This document shows positions 1 through 12,687 of a DNA stretch of 64,000 nucleotides, piece after piece (positions within the stretch are counted from its first letter, which is position 1; each line of letters opens with the position of its first letter). Source of the stretch: Ascidia mentula (Eukaryota > Chordata > Ascidiacea > Phlebobranchia > Ascidiidae); assembly GCA_947561715.1 (NCBI GenBank), contig OX387197.1, positions 21,602,266-21,666,265 of the forward strand, given 5' to 3'. Under the pieces are notes generated by a model. It was not told the origin of the DNA. It saw only the letters and a program-made list of their open reading frames with translations, and searched no databases. A program made the translations under genes and the position numbers.

Positions 1-394
1 CAAGTTGCTCTTTCAAAATTTAGGGTTTTTAGTGTTTCTTATAATTTGCTTTAAAAAAATTTTTTTTTAACCTATTGCAAGTTCAGGGTCCACAACTAAC
101 ATACTTTTTTTTCATTAACAAAGCTATAATAAAACAATCAAGTTCCAACCTTAAAATTTACATTACTTGTATATTGCTGTTTCATATGCGAGTCATTTAT
201 CACTTGTGTGTGATTGACAAACCCATGTTTTCAAAAGTAAAATAGTTTTGACCATACATTGGTTTAAATATTCTTTGCAATTTTTTTGATGCCAAAATGT
301 CAATAAGCTGCTTGTAGATTGCTTTAGTTACTTTATCACGCTATTGTCTTTTTATTCTTAAAAATCTTTACACATCTGCTTGTATTTTTTCTAG

Positions 395-3044
395 AACCAA
401 GCACTGCGCCAAAAATTGCAAGAACACAAGTAAGAACCTCGTAAAACACAAATAACGGACTTCCCTTTCCAAACCCTGTAATTTCCACAAACATTTTCTT
501 GTATTGCAGAAAGAAATTGTTTGATACAAACGACGAACTTCAAAAGAGAAAAGCTTACATCGAATCAGTCGAACCTCAAATTGCTCAAGGCGGTAAGTTT
601 CTCTCTGTTTCACTAACCGAAGTCTCGAGCAACGGATGAAACGAAATACTTTCTGTGATAAAAGTATGGTAAAACATCTTGAATTTTTGTAGATAAGCAA
701 ATCACGGAGATGAAAGATTTGTTAAAGAAAAAGGAGGAGGACATGAAGGCGATGGAAGATCGTTACAAAAAGTACGAAAAAGGCCAAAGCTAATCATTAC
801 AAGCACATGTCTCAATTTCTGCTGTGCTCGTCATCAGTGCAACTAACTGACTGAGTAGCGACTAAGCGCCCACAAGGGCAAGCAAATGCAGTCACGTACA
901 TATATTTTCTATTCCGTGCAATAAACTTCAAATTTTGCGCACCTAAAAAATATTATAGTGTGTTAAATAATGTCTGGAAATATTTTTTCCAGGCTAATCT
1001 TATTACTTTTGATTACATACACTTCTGCATGTTACTGCGCCTTTTAACAAACGTGCGATGAACCAACGATTTTGGAACCAAATAATACCAAAAAGTTATT
1101 TTTAACATTCGGACACCGCCAAAATTTGGTTGTTTTATGGGGACATAGAGTTAAATTGCAATGTGATAACGCCAGTGTGGTTCATACTCGACTCACAATA
1201 TCTCTTTTGTCGCAGGTACCTTGAAAAGGCGAAGAGCGTCATTCGCACTCTCGACCCGAACAAAAATCAACAGAACATGACCCCTCAAATCAGCAAACTA
1301 AAAGCTGATATCCAAGAGAAGTCAAAAATCATCAAGGAAATGGAGGTAAGGTTTATTACACAGTGAATCGGCGACACAGAGTGTTGTATGTACGAGATAA
1401 TATCGTATTGGTTTCGCCATTGTGTCCGCATGTATTCTAAAAAGATCAAGTCTGTTCGGTGTTGTTTGCACAAAACGTATGATAAATGCATAGCTCAAAG
1501 CAGTTTTTAACTGTAGGACAAAGGTTGCGTCGTGTCTTTGTTGTTAAGACTACTATAGGGTGCTTCGCGCATTTTATTTCTATATCAACCTTTAGGCTGT
1601 TGCACTAATAAAAAAACAAATTATTGTTATGCGTTATTGAAAAATGTCAACATTGTTTGTGCAATTATGGGTTATGACGTTTTGTTGACGATAAGTACTT
1701 TACAGATTCGTTAAAGTTAGATCTACTGCCCTAGGTAATAAAAAAACTCAGTCTATATGTCACGTGTCATCACAGCGTGGCGGATTCGGGCGACTGCTTC
1801 ACGGTGTATGTTTTTGTGTTTTACAGAAGGACACCGAACGTATGAAGTCAGTACGCGACCAGGAGGAAAAACTGATAGTGAACGCATGGTACAACATGGT
1901 ATGTATCGCACCATCTCACCTTGTCACAACAATACAGTAAAATTGTACTCGAGTTCGACGTCTTATGCCACAGCTATCAGTGCCAGTATTAAATGTACTC
2001 TTATTTAACTCCAGTGGATTGTCACGGTTCACTTTCTCAAAGTAACTAGTTTCTGGAAAGCAGGTAACCACGAGATATTTATTGCTTGCTCGACAAAATC
2101 CAAAACCCACAAGGTCCAATTTGCCGCCACACTTCAAGGTTACTTCGTGTCACTGTATAGCGTGATGTTCACCACATTGTACCCTCCAATTTCTGATGCT
2201 CAACCTTATAAGACTCAGAAACTCGGAGAAACAAATCCCCGTTTAACTTAAGTCCCACATAGCGTACAACTAAACTTTACCGTTACGTTTGCAGCAAATT
2301 TCGTTCGTTATGAGCTGTAGACAGGGTGTATACACTGTTTTACCTGTAAGTTCTAATCCAAGCTATTGACTGTGGCACTGTGCTAGCTTTTACACTAGCA
2401 GACACACAGATTTCCACTTTGTGGTACCTTTCGGTCAAACTTTCTTATTCTATAAAATAAGGCAATGCGTGGACGTTGCAATTCGACTGCTATTGTCCCA
2501 GTCTTATTTCAATCGCTTCCAATTCATATGCACAGGGCATGCAGATGCACCGGAAAGCTGTGGACGAACGACTTTCCCATACCAGCCCAGGTCAGTCATT
2601 TCTCGCCCGTCAGCGCCAAGTATCTTCAGCGCGTCGCTCTCATCCCGGAACAGTGCAGAGGTAAGAGACTGTGCTGGATTGTGGTTGGGTGTTAATGCAC
2701 GGAATTACTTTTGTTCGTTTACGTGTTTTTGGTTTATTTTTTTTCGGCGGCGTGCGGTGTTCTGCATGTGTGTGAAACCGCATGCTGTTACTTCGTCTAT
2801 AATATCTAATTTTTTAGTCCCTTCCTTTACTCGTTTAAACTAAATCGAAATTTCCACCATCTTCAGAACAACGTTTGTACAATCGAATAGTACGATCCAT
2901 TTAACTCTGCTAAGCAAATTTTAAAAGACAAAGGCACACGCAGACATGACCAACATTTTGCGTGACAAACTCCGACACTAACCCACGCATTTTTTGTTTC
3001 CTTCTTTTGCATGAATCAGCTACCTGACAACGGCAAGCAACTAG
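395..3044 (+). CDS. HOOK: HOOK family microtubule/dynein adaptor, C-terminal exons (5' end outside window)
   Basis: Exons read at 395-429, 510-592, 693-771, 1216-1345, 1827-1898, 2536-2660 and 3020-3044; every junction is GT-AG and the phases agree. The product is the end of the Hook coiled coil followed by the conserved tail: DRYKKYLEKAKSVIRTLDP, then KLIVNAWYNMGMQMHRKAV, then SPGQSFLARQRQ, all strongly like human HOOK1-3. Hook proteins link dynein/dynactin to cargo through the FTS/FHIP complex, and this C-terminal part is the cargo side. The globular N-terminal domain and most of the coiled coil lie left of position 1. With the last exon at 3020 the protein ends with eight extra residues and TAG. 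An alternative last exon at 3837 and an intronic poly(A) site after the 693 exon are listed separately. No canonical AATAAA was seen between 3045 and 5400, so the true 3' end is uncertain. Which of the vertebrate paralogues it matches best cannot be judged from this fragment. Confidence 0.93.
920..925 (+). terminator. Intronic poly(A) signal in HOOK
   Basis: AATAAA lies about 130 bases after the in-frame stop reached if the donor at 772 is not used. That read-through adds YEKGQS and stops. A GT-rich stretch (tagtgtgttaaataatgtctgg) follows at about 955-980, the usual layout of a cleavage site. A transcript ending here would encode a Hook protein lacking its conserved C-terminal tail. Confidence 0.4.
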
Positions 3045-3836
3045 CCCCGCCCTCGCAACCAACCTCATCTCAGCTTGTTTTGTGTTGTACTCTTGTTTTA
3101 TTTTTTGAGTGTCAAGAGACCCAATAACATTACTAACATTGGTAAGTAGTGACGTTGCCGAACAGAGAAAATGTCCGATTTGAGCCCGTGGCGTTGTATA
3201 AAAAACGTTAATAAGAGAACAGTCCTTATTTGAACATCGTTACAATAATCCATAGAAAATATATGGTCATGTGAGTTTGTCACACGCTTTGACAACATAT
3301 TTAATCCACGTCACTTTGCTAATGTATAAAAGGTGTTTTACCGAAGAATGACCATGGAACATGGTTGATTTCTGTAGTATCGTGCTTAAAGAAAGAACCT
3401 TAATGTTATTGGTTTTGGCAACGTCACTGCCTACTCTGCATGAACCGTTCATTGCATGACTCGGAACGTTACAACATAAAGGTGCTCTGGTTTTCTTTTA
3501 TTACTTTTAGTGTTATCATTGTAGCGATCATTAATCCGAATAACGTTGGCTGAATATGTTATGTTCACCTGCATACCTATTACATACATATAAACAGCCG
3601 TCGACAGCTACATAGTGCCTCACACAACACACAGTGTATAACCACCTACAAGGCGAACACACAATGCGCTGACTGCATTCAACAACACCAGCACTACGTC
3701 ACAAACCCCACTGTTCCAAGTTCGGTTCTGTTACTTAACATTGCGCGAGATTTAACATGCCTTGGTTCTGTTTGCTTGCTTTTGTGTTCATCCAATTTTC
3801 GTTCACACGTTGTTTTCTTTACGTTGCCGCATGCAG

Positions 3837-3900
3837 AAAGGAACCCGAACCGCCGCGAAACCGCCAGCCCGAGACACTTGCATCATGGACGTACATGTGA
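3837..3900 (+). CDS. HOOK: Alternative last exon of HOOK
   Basis: A good acceptor (pyrimidine-rich stretch ending GCATGCAG) precedes an exon that fits the phase of the 2660 donor. It reads RKEPEPPRNRQPETLASW and a few more residues to TGA at 3898-3900. It competes with the exon at 3020, which has a poorer pyrimidine tract and gives a shorter tail. I infer that one of the two, or both as alternatives, forms the HOOK C-terminus. Vertebrate Hook tails are variable here, so family comparison does not decide it. Confidence 0.4.
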
Positions 3901-5412
3901 CATTCCAAAATAACAGTGGCCATCCCCATTGAAATATTTTAGCCATTCCCCTGCACTTGTATCGCTTTGGCAGATTGTCAAAAGCTCACAAAATATCGCC
4001 CCATATCATTGCTGTTATGCTTGATAGGGTGCTTCAGCGACTTGGCGACACCTAGCGGCTAATTCAAAAGGAAACGCCGAGATCTTCAGTGGTTACGTTT
4101 GCACGTCGGTTTTTATTTGGTTACGTTGATTTCGCCAAAAGATAATTTTACGAACTTAAAACCGTTGACCTCTTGACCCGGCCCTTGCTGCAGGGACCTC
4201 GACGTGGACACTCTCCTTTCGCACGTGTCATTTGTCGTGTGACGTCACCAACACCGAATCGCGTCGCTCTGTCGTCATCCCTATGCATTCATCCGTGTGT
4301 CGTCAAGCCAAGCTTGTCTGTGTGTGATTGTCGTACTGCGCATGCGCCCGTTTGGATGCCATGGAAACAGTCGTTGTGGTGACGTGAGCAAGGCATTTTA
4401 TACATTGTGTCCTTGAAGATGTTTCTTCAAGGCCAGCAAAATGTGTATTTTGTTTTCGGTTCTTTTTGTACATTTTGCAATAATATGTTGATGCTGTTTC
4501 GCCAAAACAAATGCCGGTTTAAAATGCTAATTATTATATACGTTAATATTTTTAAAACAAGTGGCATGAAACCCAATCGAACGAAAATAGTGTTAACTAT
4601 GTGATCAATATTCGTTTTAAAAATTTAATTCCCAATCGGAAACACCATATGGCAGACAACTAGCACTGTCTCGCTTAACTGTGCAACCTGCAATGTCGGC
4701 ACCAACAGTTCGCCACGATCTGCCAACCCTGTTTTTCGTGTAATAGGCAAGTCCATTTCCCTGAAGCTGCGAGGCGCGACTACGTCACTTGGTGGGCTTA
4801 GGACTGCCTCAAATTTTGCTGCTATCTTCTCTACTTTGCCAAGCTAGCCACACCTCTTATTCTCTTCTGCCGTTTTCGCAGCCTGTTTACCGGCACAGGC
4901 ACTCGATTCATTGCACCGTGCAGCTTCTAGAAGCACGAATCCGCTGCTGCGTGTGGTTATTGTGATTGTGAAACGATACAGATGCGTTTGTTGTGCAAAT
5001 CTCTAATGCGTATTATACCTGCTGCGATTCTTTTATATATGAACCAAATACCATCGCACCGTCGTGTTTTTACCCACTAAAGTTTATCGCTCTAAATCTT
5101 AGAATGCGAATTCCTGTATTTATTGTCGTCGCCCGATCGTTGCATTGCTGCTGCGATCACAATTACTAACACAGTGACATTTGCCCTTGATGAAGTGTCG
5201 ACATTTGATCTAAGGGCAATTCTGGTTCGTGCCAGTCCCAACGTGCCTTTCATATATATACATATATATATACATGCGTGTACATCGACATTACAGACTG
5301 TTCGGTTGCGAATTTTCGAGTTTTATCCATTTCTCTGATGGAGGCGTCGGTTGTCCGATGCCGCCCGGTGCGCTCTCTTACATACACTGACTCCAGAACT
5401 GCGGTGAATACA
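3901..5412. other. Convergent intergenic region between HOOK and the dehydrogenase
   Basis: No ORF with splice-consistent or family-like sequence was seen on either strand. It should hold the HOOK 3' UTR and poly(A) site. A short TA-rich microsatellite lies at 5251-5275. Confidence 0.5.
5251..5275. repeat. TA-rich microsatellite
   Basis: Alternating CATATATATA units in about 25 bases. It lies between two convergent genes and has no coding content. Confidence 0.7.
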
Positions 5413-5418
5413 TTTATT
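5413..5418 (-). terminator. Poly(A) signal of the dehydrogenase gene
   Basis: AATAAA on the minus strand, 160 bases past the TGA stop of the last exon. It is the first canonical signal in the 3' UTR. Confidence 0.75.
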
Positions 5419-5578
5419 TGATCGTATATCAGACAATTAAAACCAGCGTGAACAGCTGTTTCGGCGATGACGCAAGTTGCGAGGGTTCATTACAAATTTT
5501 GCTACCTGAGACCAGAAATGTGCGACAAAATAATGGCTAGTTGGTATCGGATGACGTTCTACGTGTAGCAACTCCATA

Positions 5579-8500
5579 TCATCGTCTCGCTCCGAGAGGT
5601 TTTGCTTTGGAGACGCCAAGGAGCTTCATGATAGACATCTGCACAGTATAGAAAGGTCGGGTTAAAAATATACTGTTAAAGGGATTTATTGCAGTGTTCG
5701 CAATAAAATCAACCATAATTGACCGGCATCGCCTAAGTTGCCTCGATAAATAAAGGACATGTGTATGTTTTCCTCATCTACATTGCTGGCATTTTTGACA
5801 CATTTTTCTTAACGTTAGAAGTTAATAGTCGCTATAGCCCCAGAAAGCAACAAACCAACAAAACAGCTGATCGTTGCATCATTGGAGATGACTTTGAAAA
5901 CAGAATTTCTTTGATTTAATTAAGGAGGTACAAAAAAATGCTATAAACACAATGTCACTTGAAAATTGGCATGACGCTGGAATGGTAAAACTAATTTGTA
6001 AGTAACAAGGTCTTGTAAAACTGAGAAGTTTGATCAACTGAGCAGATAACCGGTAGTTCCCAACCGAGGTACCATTTGTAACTGTCAGAGGTGCCGCTGG
6101 TCATTTTCACCACGCGGATTGTCGGTAGTGTAATGCCATATCCGGCGACCAACGTTTTTTGTTGTTATAATATCTCCCAACTAGATATTATAAATAATCC
6201 TGAGTCGTCTGTGCGTTTAACGTTTTTCCGATATGTATATTCTCGCCTGTGTTTGCAGGCATCATCATTATCGCGAAAAAAATACAAACAACGCAGCTAA
6301 AACTAACGTTAGAACAGAAAGGCTGTTGGCGGCATACGTGGCGGTCGCTCATTGGTCTGTCGGCATTGTGTGCCGCAAAATCTTGTATATTCCATATACA
6401 GGGTACCGTGGGCCAAGAAGGGTTTGGAACCACTTATCTATATTATAAACCTTACCCCTGAACATTTTTACGTATTCCAATGGGGTTAAAAGGGTAAAAA
6501 TAGAAATTGTAAAAAATATAAGAATCAAGTTTAGTTGAAACTTACCGCCCACGAGACAGGGAGCATTGAGACGGGTCTGAATATGAACATGGCATCCCAA
6601 CCGACTACGTAACGGTTTTTTGGATGCCTTCCCACCACCGCATGATTCATGGCTCTCACCACCGACTTTAAGTCGTTCGATGCGAAGGTTTTCACGGAGT
6701 TAACAACAAAATGACAATCTGAAAGGATAATACGACTGTTTGTATCTTATTTGCTGTCAGTGTAAAAGCGCACAAGCACAGCGGTAAAGGATTGTGACAT
6801 GACAATCTAGCGCCTTATGTTTAGCCAAATCTTGTACCACAGCAGTATATCGGCATAATATAAAAGTCTCTTGTATGGCTAGTTAACCGATATGGCCGCG
6901 TCCTACGTCACCAACTGCATTGATAAAATCTGGTAGGTCAAAATAGTGTGATTTGCTTCTTCATGTTTCAATTAGTTTCAGCAAAACGTCACTATTATTA
7001 CGCTGTATAAAACACGTTGAAAAGTTTTAAACCACAATTTTCAAATACAGTAGCAGTGGTGAAGCGCCCGATCCATATACCAAGAAGAAAATCCGGATTT
7101 GTGGCCAGGATATCCTGGGTTCAAATCCCGGTTTGGTCAAAAAAAGAGTTTTTAGCCACTACCATAGCGCCACACGCGAGTCATCCACAATCTTAATCCC
7201 AACGCAAGTTTCGCCGCAATCCTTCGCGCATAAACCATGAACCTCATACGTACATTCTTCCATAAACTTCCTGCCGTAAACCGCCTTGATGCTGTCGTCC
7301 AAAATCTCCCAGCGTTTCCAGATTCCCTTCTCTTCCCATTCAGGGTCATTGATGTCTGTGCGGAAGTAGCCGGGCTCAATGGTGTGCACTGATATGTTGA
7401 AGGGAGACAGGGAATAACTGAAGCAAAACGTTACGTTTTAAAATCGGTCTTTTAAACGTTAAAATGAGATTGCTACCTGAGACCGTCGGAAAAGGACTCG
7501 ACCCCGTATTTGGAACAGGAATACGGGCTTGCCTCGACCGCAATCCGCCCGTTCATGCTTGACACGTTCACTATGCGACCTAAACAGGTGTTATTTGTAC
7601 AGCTGATAAAGTGGGGTCAAATTTGTTTTCGAAACAGTCACGAACTGCAGGCAACTTCAAAAACTAAAAGCTTACAAGCATTTTTACTAAATGAACGAAA
7701 AATAGCAGCCGTGAGTCACATTTCGTGAGTTTTCAAATTTTGTTTACATTCAACACCAAGGGCTTCTTGAATTTCACGCACCGCTCGATGCCAGGGCCAA
7801 TTTTCCGTCTATGCGTGTCACCATGGCAAAGAGCGATTTTCAACGCAAGCTTCAACCATTGTGGTAATAACTACGCTTAGGTCTGGGAGTTCGTATCAAC
7901 AACATACATCTGCCACGCTTGAACAGCGCAAGACAAAACAACTTATGTCTTCTGGCAACGATGCAGAATATTTCTTTCGGCGTGCGCAGACACGGCAAAA
8001 TATTTACACAAAAACATCGATGTGTTTGGTGATGCTTGTTTATTTCGTAGAGTTTACAGCATGTTACCCCTTCTGTTTGGTGTGCAGATCGCAGCTTGTT
8101 AACTTAACCAAAGTTTTGGATTTTAATAGGATTAACATTTCTTTATCCGCTTTCAATCACGAGTTCCTACATTCCAATGTTGAGGTGTTGAGGCAAAACT
8201 TAATCCAGTGGCAGCGCTGCCACAATGGAGAAATGCTATTGTTATCGTAACTATCTTCGCAGGTGCGAATTTCTGCAAGCGTCGAGATATTTAAATAAGC
8301 TTAATTCCAGTATTATATATAAATAAACATGGAGCCAATGATGTGGATTCTGTGAGCTGCGTACAAACGGCCACTGTTTCGACGCTTTGTGTGACTATGG
8401 ACAATCTTGTCGGCTAAACGACCATACCAGTGCTTTTCAACCAGTGGGACCATCCGCACTGGTGTGGATGTGAAAATTTGTTGTGCGGATGGGTGACATG

Positions 8501-11454
8501 GTGCGGATAAGTGCGGATGGTGATATGGTGCGGGTAAGTACGGATGGATGACATGGTGCGGATGGTGACATGGTGCGGATAAGTACGGATGGATGACATG
8601 GTGCGGATAAGTACGGATGGATGACATGGTGCGGATGGGTGACATGGTGGGGATAAGTGCGGATAAGTACGGATGGGTAACATGGTGCGGATATGTGCGG
8701 ATAGATGACATGGTGCGGATAAGTGCGGATGGGTGACATGGTGCGGATAAGCGCGGATGGGTGACATGGTGCGGATAAGTGTGGATCGCCCGGTTTTTTA
8801 AGTTCACCAATATTTCATATTTGGTCACCGGTTCACGAAAGCTTGAAATCACTTAGGTGTAAGTTGGTGATGTGTATAATCGGCGCAAATAATTTTGCTG
8901 TAATCAAACCGGGAGACCTAAATAAAATAAAGGCCAACCGTTTTATCGCATTTATGTCGCAGACCGCTCAAAACCATGATGCGGGCCTTACTTTGGTCAC
9001 CGCTGAAGGCCCAATTTATTTCACACAAGTTAATGCATTTTTATACTGATCTGTCAGTAGTTTTAGAACGTGCCTGCTGATTTCTCGTTCTCGGGACCGG
9101 TTCGAGATTGTGATAAAAAAATCTGGCATGGGCTTGACAAAAATAGTTTAAAGCGTAAAATAATGGGCCCGATTACAACTCACACTTTAGATCGGTTCAC
9201 TTTGAAATTATCGCCGAAGAAACTGTGATCTGATAGTAATTTTAGTTGTAAGTTAGTTTGTCTACAACTAAAATTTCTTTTAAAATTTCTTTGTGAAATT
9301 GCTATCTGTTTATAGCTACTATTAGTGGCAATGCTCTTTAAGGATCCAAAGTTTCGGTTGCTATGCAGCAATCTTCATAAGGATGTAACGAAATGTGCCG
9401 AAACGTCAAAACTTACCACTATTTTTGTCAGAAGAGCGGTTTATAGTGATAAACATATAATCCGTTCGGCGGATTTAGTGCCACAAAAAAGTGCGGACAC
9501 ACTTCAAAAAGGTTGAAAAGCACTGGTCCAGACCACATTATGGGCTCCGCGTGTTTCGGACAAATGCAGATTAAAACCGAAGCCATATTTCACCTTCCTC
9601 TCCTCTTCGGAGCAGTGGCAAAAAGGCACGCGTGACGTCGACCATTCCGAAAAGGTTGACATTCATGACCTCGCGAAAATCTTCTTTCGTGGCCATCTCG
9701 AAAACCACTGGAGGCGACAGGTAGCCTGCGTTGTTGACAAGACACCACAAAGCTGCAAAGAGAAGCGGCAGCCGTTATTGTTGACACACTGCGGGTCAAA
9801 CGCACTTGGCAGGTTCGAAGAAAAGGTGCGCCGGTGTAGCTGAAGGAAAAGACCGTGATTTTGGGTCTAAATGGCGCACAGTCGGGATGGTACGCGGGAG
9901 CGCCTGCTTCCGCATCACCGCAGAAAATTTAATGAGATCCGATGTTTAATGACTACCTACATTTTCTACACCTGTACATTTATCAAAATATTTTACAGAA
10001 GCGATTTAAAGAATATTATTGCAGCAACGCAATCTCGCATTCCACACGTTTCAATTAACGGATCGATTGAGATGTTCTGGATTATTTCTACCTTTTTCTT
10101 TCAAATGTTCCTCTGCGAATGCCACGGCGGCCTTGATCTGTGCTTCGTCCGTGACGTCCATCACCAACGCTTTCAGATTTGAAGTGCATTTCTTCATTAG
10201 ATCGTTCACGGAGGATTGGTGGAGACAGGTGGCAAAAACCTGCACGCCCTTCGCAAAAAAAGTCGGGCGAAAAATAACAAAGGCGTCAATTCCCCATGTT
10301 TTACAAGTGCAAAAAGTCATTGAATGCCCAAAAGGGATAAGTCTTGAAATTGTTCGAAAAAAACACGGCGGAAAACTTTTAGCTTATAAGCTCATTGAAA
10401 AACACGTCAACGAGAAAAACCAATGTTTGCTGTCGCATCCACGAGGACAAGGGACAACTTGGCATGGTTATCCATTAAATTACCACTCGTGACCGCATTG
10501 CGTCAATGCTCGGCAAACGCATTGTCACGAATTTCACATAACATGACATATTGAAGTATTAAAATGTACAACCGGGCCAGAGGTTGCGCGTACTTTATTT
10601 AATGATGCTCGTCATTATTTTTATGCTAAATTCACTTTGCAACGTAAATGCACATGTTTACCTTTTTACTGACTAAGCACAAAGTAAAACACATATGTAC
10701 GTTGCGTGGAACTTATTTGTGGAAAAAATGGAACCGAGAGCATAAACACTGATTTATTGCTTACGAAATGTCTTACACTGTGTAAGCCACTTAACATGCC
10801 GCAAATGTATATGCGAAGAACATGATAAATTCAAACATACATTAAATTTTGTCCGACAACCAACTAAATCAACAAGATTGCTGTTTGATATGCTGCATTG
10901 CGGTTGTACTAACAAGGCAATAACTTTGTCAAGATTGTCAGACATAGATCGTTATTTTTAAAGCCTTTCTCAATTTAGCTTTAACTCGAGACCAGACATT
11001 GAAATATCTCTATGCCAAAAATAACAATTTACCTGTTCGTCGAGTTTTTCGGCAAGCATGCGCCCGAAGCCGTGATCGCAGCCTGCAAGAGATCACATAC
11101 AAAATAATCTCTCACGTGAGCATATAACACCTTTACAATGCAATCGTTATATTTTGGCCATCGCTAACAAAATACACATTACAAATTGCAAAATAAAATT
11201 GGTAAATTAGGCGGCGACGAGGGACAGGTTCAACTATCTGACAAAATATAAGACGCCTCACCTGTAATAAGGACATGTCTTCCGTGGAGGTTTTCCACCA
11301 TCAACGTCCTTCTGTAGAGCTTGCGAATGAGCAGGGCTCCGACCGTTGCGAGGATGAGGTATATCCACATAATATTTAGCGATGCGTCCCGAACGGTGGT
11401 CTGGCGCTCTTCGACTTGCCGAAATTCAGAAGCCCGGCTTTCAACGCTTGTCAT
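5579..11454 (-). CDS. Short-chain dehydrogenase, retinol / 17-beta-hydroxysteroid dehydrogenase type (SDR9C-like)
   Basis: Eight coding exons on the minus strand: 11454-11262, 11082-11033, 10248-10092, 9752-9594, 7579-7477, 7417-7250, 6735-6546 and 5638-5579. All junctions are GT-AG and in phase, giving about 359 residues, or 331 if translation starts at the second Met (11370-11368, MWIYLILA...), which matches the usual family start. An N-terminal membrane segment ([14 protein letters not shown]) is followed by the cofactor loop TGCDHGFG, the NNAG motif, the catalytic Ser in IVNVSSMNG and the active site YSCSK (Tyr-x-x-x-Lys). The C-terminal segment [23 protein letters not shown] is typical of RDH/HSD17B6-like enzymes. 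Expected role: NAD(P)-dependent oxidation or reduction of retinoids or hydroxysteroids at the ER membrane. The exon 6 donor and exon 7 acceptor were chosen because they alone keep the frame. A poly(A) signal lies at 5413-5418. Substrate cannot be told from sequence alone. Confidence 0.92.
7050..7145 (+). repeat. tRNA-derived SINE-like fragment
   Basis: An A-box-like stretch (tagcagtggtgaagcgcc, 7051-7068) is followed about 50 bases on by a good B box (GGTTCAAATCC, 7119-7129) inside a T-arm-like sequence, then an A-rich tail. No cloverleaf with an anticodon stem can be drawn, so this is not a tRNA gene. It lies just outside exon 6 of the dehydrogenase, in the adjoining intron. Confidence 0.4.
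8428..9525. mobile_element. Non-autonomous hAT-type DNA transposon
   Basis: The two ends are inverted copies: CAGTGCTTTTCAACC at 8428 and its reverse complement ending at 9525. Similarity runs further inward, through a (A/T)CCGCAC block. The start CAGTG..TCAA is the usual hAT end. Eight-base flanks GACCATAC (8420-8427) and GTCCAGAC (9526-9533) match at six of eight positions, as expected for an aged 8-bp hAT target duplication. The inside (1.1 kb) has no transposase and holds a minisatellite. It sits in the intron between exons 4 and 5 of the dehydrogenase. Confidence 0.8.
8483..8786. repeat. Modular minisatellite inside the hAT element
   Basis: About 304 bases made only of two sub-units: a 10-mer GTGCGGATAA and an 18-mer GTGCGGATGGGTGACATG. 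They usually alternate as a 28-base unit, with some 17/18-base and one 38-base variants. The array has no stop codons in any minus-strand frame, so it makes long spurious His/Pro/Ser-rich ORFs there. It starts close to the left transposon end, which carries the same CCGCAC core. Confidence 0.9.
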
Positions 11455-12375
11455 CGGCGGGATCGAGATATTGGGTTACGCCGAGCAGACAAAACAAATT
11501 ACACGCCGCGAGCGCGCGCCGGCACTTACGTAAACAAGCGCGCGCAGACCGTGGTAGATTATACCTTGCTTCGGCAGACAGCGCTCCGATCGTATATGTG
11601 CCCCCGCTCACCCGTAAACCACACGACTTGTTTACACGACTGGAGAACCCGCTCGAGTTCATATGTGCATCGGTGGATGACCAGAGTATGGGTTTTAAAG
11701 GTTGCACCGTGCTCCCTCGCACGTCGCTCCAGCGTCAACGATTTACATATTAACGCCAATTGCGCGTGGCCCTGCCCGAGAAACAGGGACAGCGGGTCGA
11801 TTAAAATACGTGGAATGGCAAACCTTTTATCGCGTAACCCATCATAACGGCCAAAGGACTTCCCGGATTAATTCCTCAAAGAAGGCGTGGGACTACCGTT
11901 TGACGCTCTTCGGATCGGTTTCGGGGGACATGAAAGGTCTTTGGACAATGCAAGCTTTGTGGTTGTCCCGCTATCGGGTTCGCTCAAATTGCGAACACGC
12001 CCGGGTTCGAGTTTTGATTTCAGGTCCAACGCTCATCCGCTGTTATTATATCTTGGCTACTGTGTGTTGGAAAGGATGAGCCGTTACACAATAAAGGGTT
12101 TAGCAAATCGCGAAATTGGGCCTCGTTGAAATATAGATACCCCAAACAAATACAGGAATTTTACCCAACGATTTATCTAAATACAGAAAAACCATCCACT
12201 GGTTTCTAGTCAAGGTTTTTGCGACTCGAAAGGTTGTATTTGACTCACAGAAATTCTTATTTTTGTTCCATCAGATTACACTGGACCGTTGCCAAAGCAA
12301 ACAACAGAATACTAAAAACAGCCAACTAAGCGAACGTCGAGCGCCACAAAGAAAAGGTGCAAATATTCGTCACAA

Positions 12376-12585
12376 ATGAACAATGTAACACGAAGAGCTG
12401 GTACGTGGTTTTGGGCCCTTCTTCTCGCCTTTGCACTCCGAGCAGTGGCAGCGAAGTTCCAGTCAACGTTTTTCGTTGCAATCAGAAACGTTGCAGATCA
12501 TCTCCTGTGTCGGTCGCTCCTGTGCGACCTCTCGCGGTCGTCTCGGTGTCGTCCGTCGCTGTGCCTGCTCACGGAGCTCGGTTAA
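12376..12585 (+). CDS. Candidate small secreted peptide, unrecognised
   Basis: A 69-codon single-exon ORF. It starts in a good context (cacaaATGA) and opens with a textbook signal peptide: MNNVTRRAGTW, then the hydrophobic core FWALLLAFALRAVA, with likely cleavage near AVAA. The mature part would be about 43 residues, rich in Leu, Ser and Arg, with four cysteines (LLCRSLLC, SRCRPSLC). A canonical AATAAA follows at 12688-12693, about 100 bases past the TAA. It lies about 0.9 kb upstream of the dehydrogenase start on the opposite strand, so the two could share a divergent promoter region. No family is recognised. Overlapping ORFs in the other frames make chance possible, and it could equally be a first exon. 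Confidence 0.35.
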   Translation: MNNVTRRAGTWFWALLLAFALRAVAAKFQSTFFVAIRNVADHLLCRSLLCDLSRSSRCRPSLCLLTELG

Positions 12586-12687
12586 GGCAAAATATTTAGT
12601 TACAACCGCTCTATTTGATTTATATATGCAGGGTGTAAGTCGTACAGCAGTTACGACAAACAACAGCGCGCAACAATTAACAACCAG

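Noticed and set aside
8313-8852. Long minus-strand ORFs rich in His, Pro and Ser
   Set aside because: They are translations of the stop-free minisatellite; all three frames are open.
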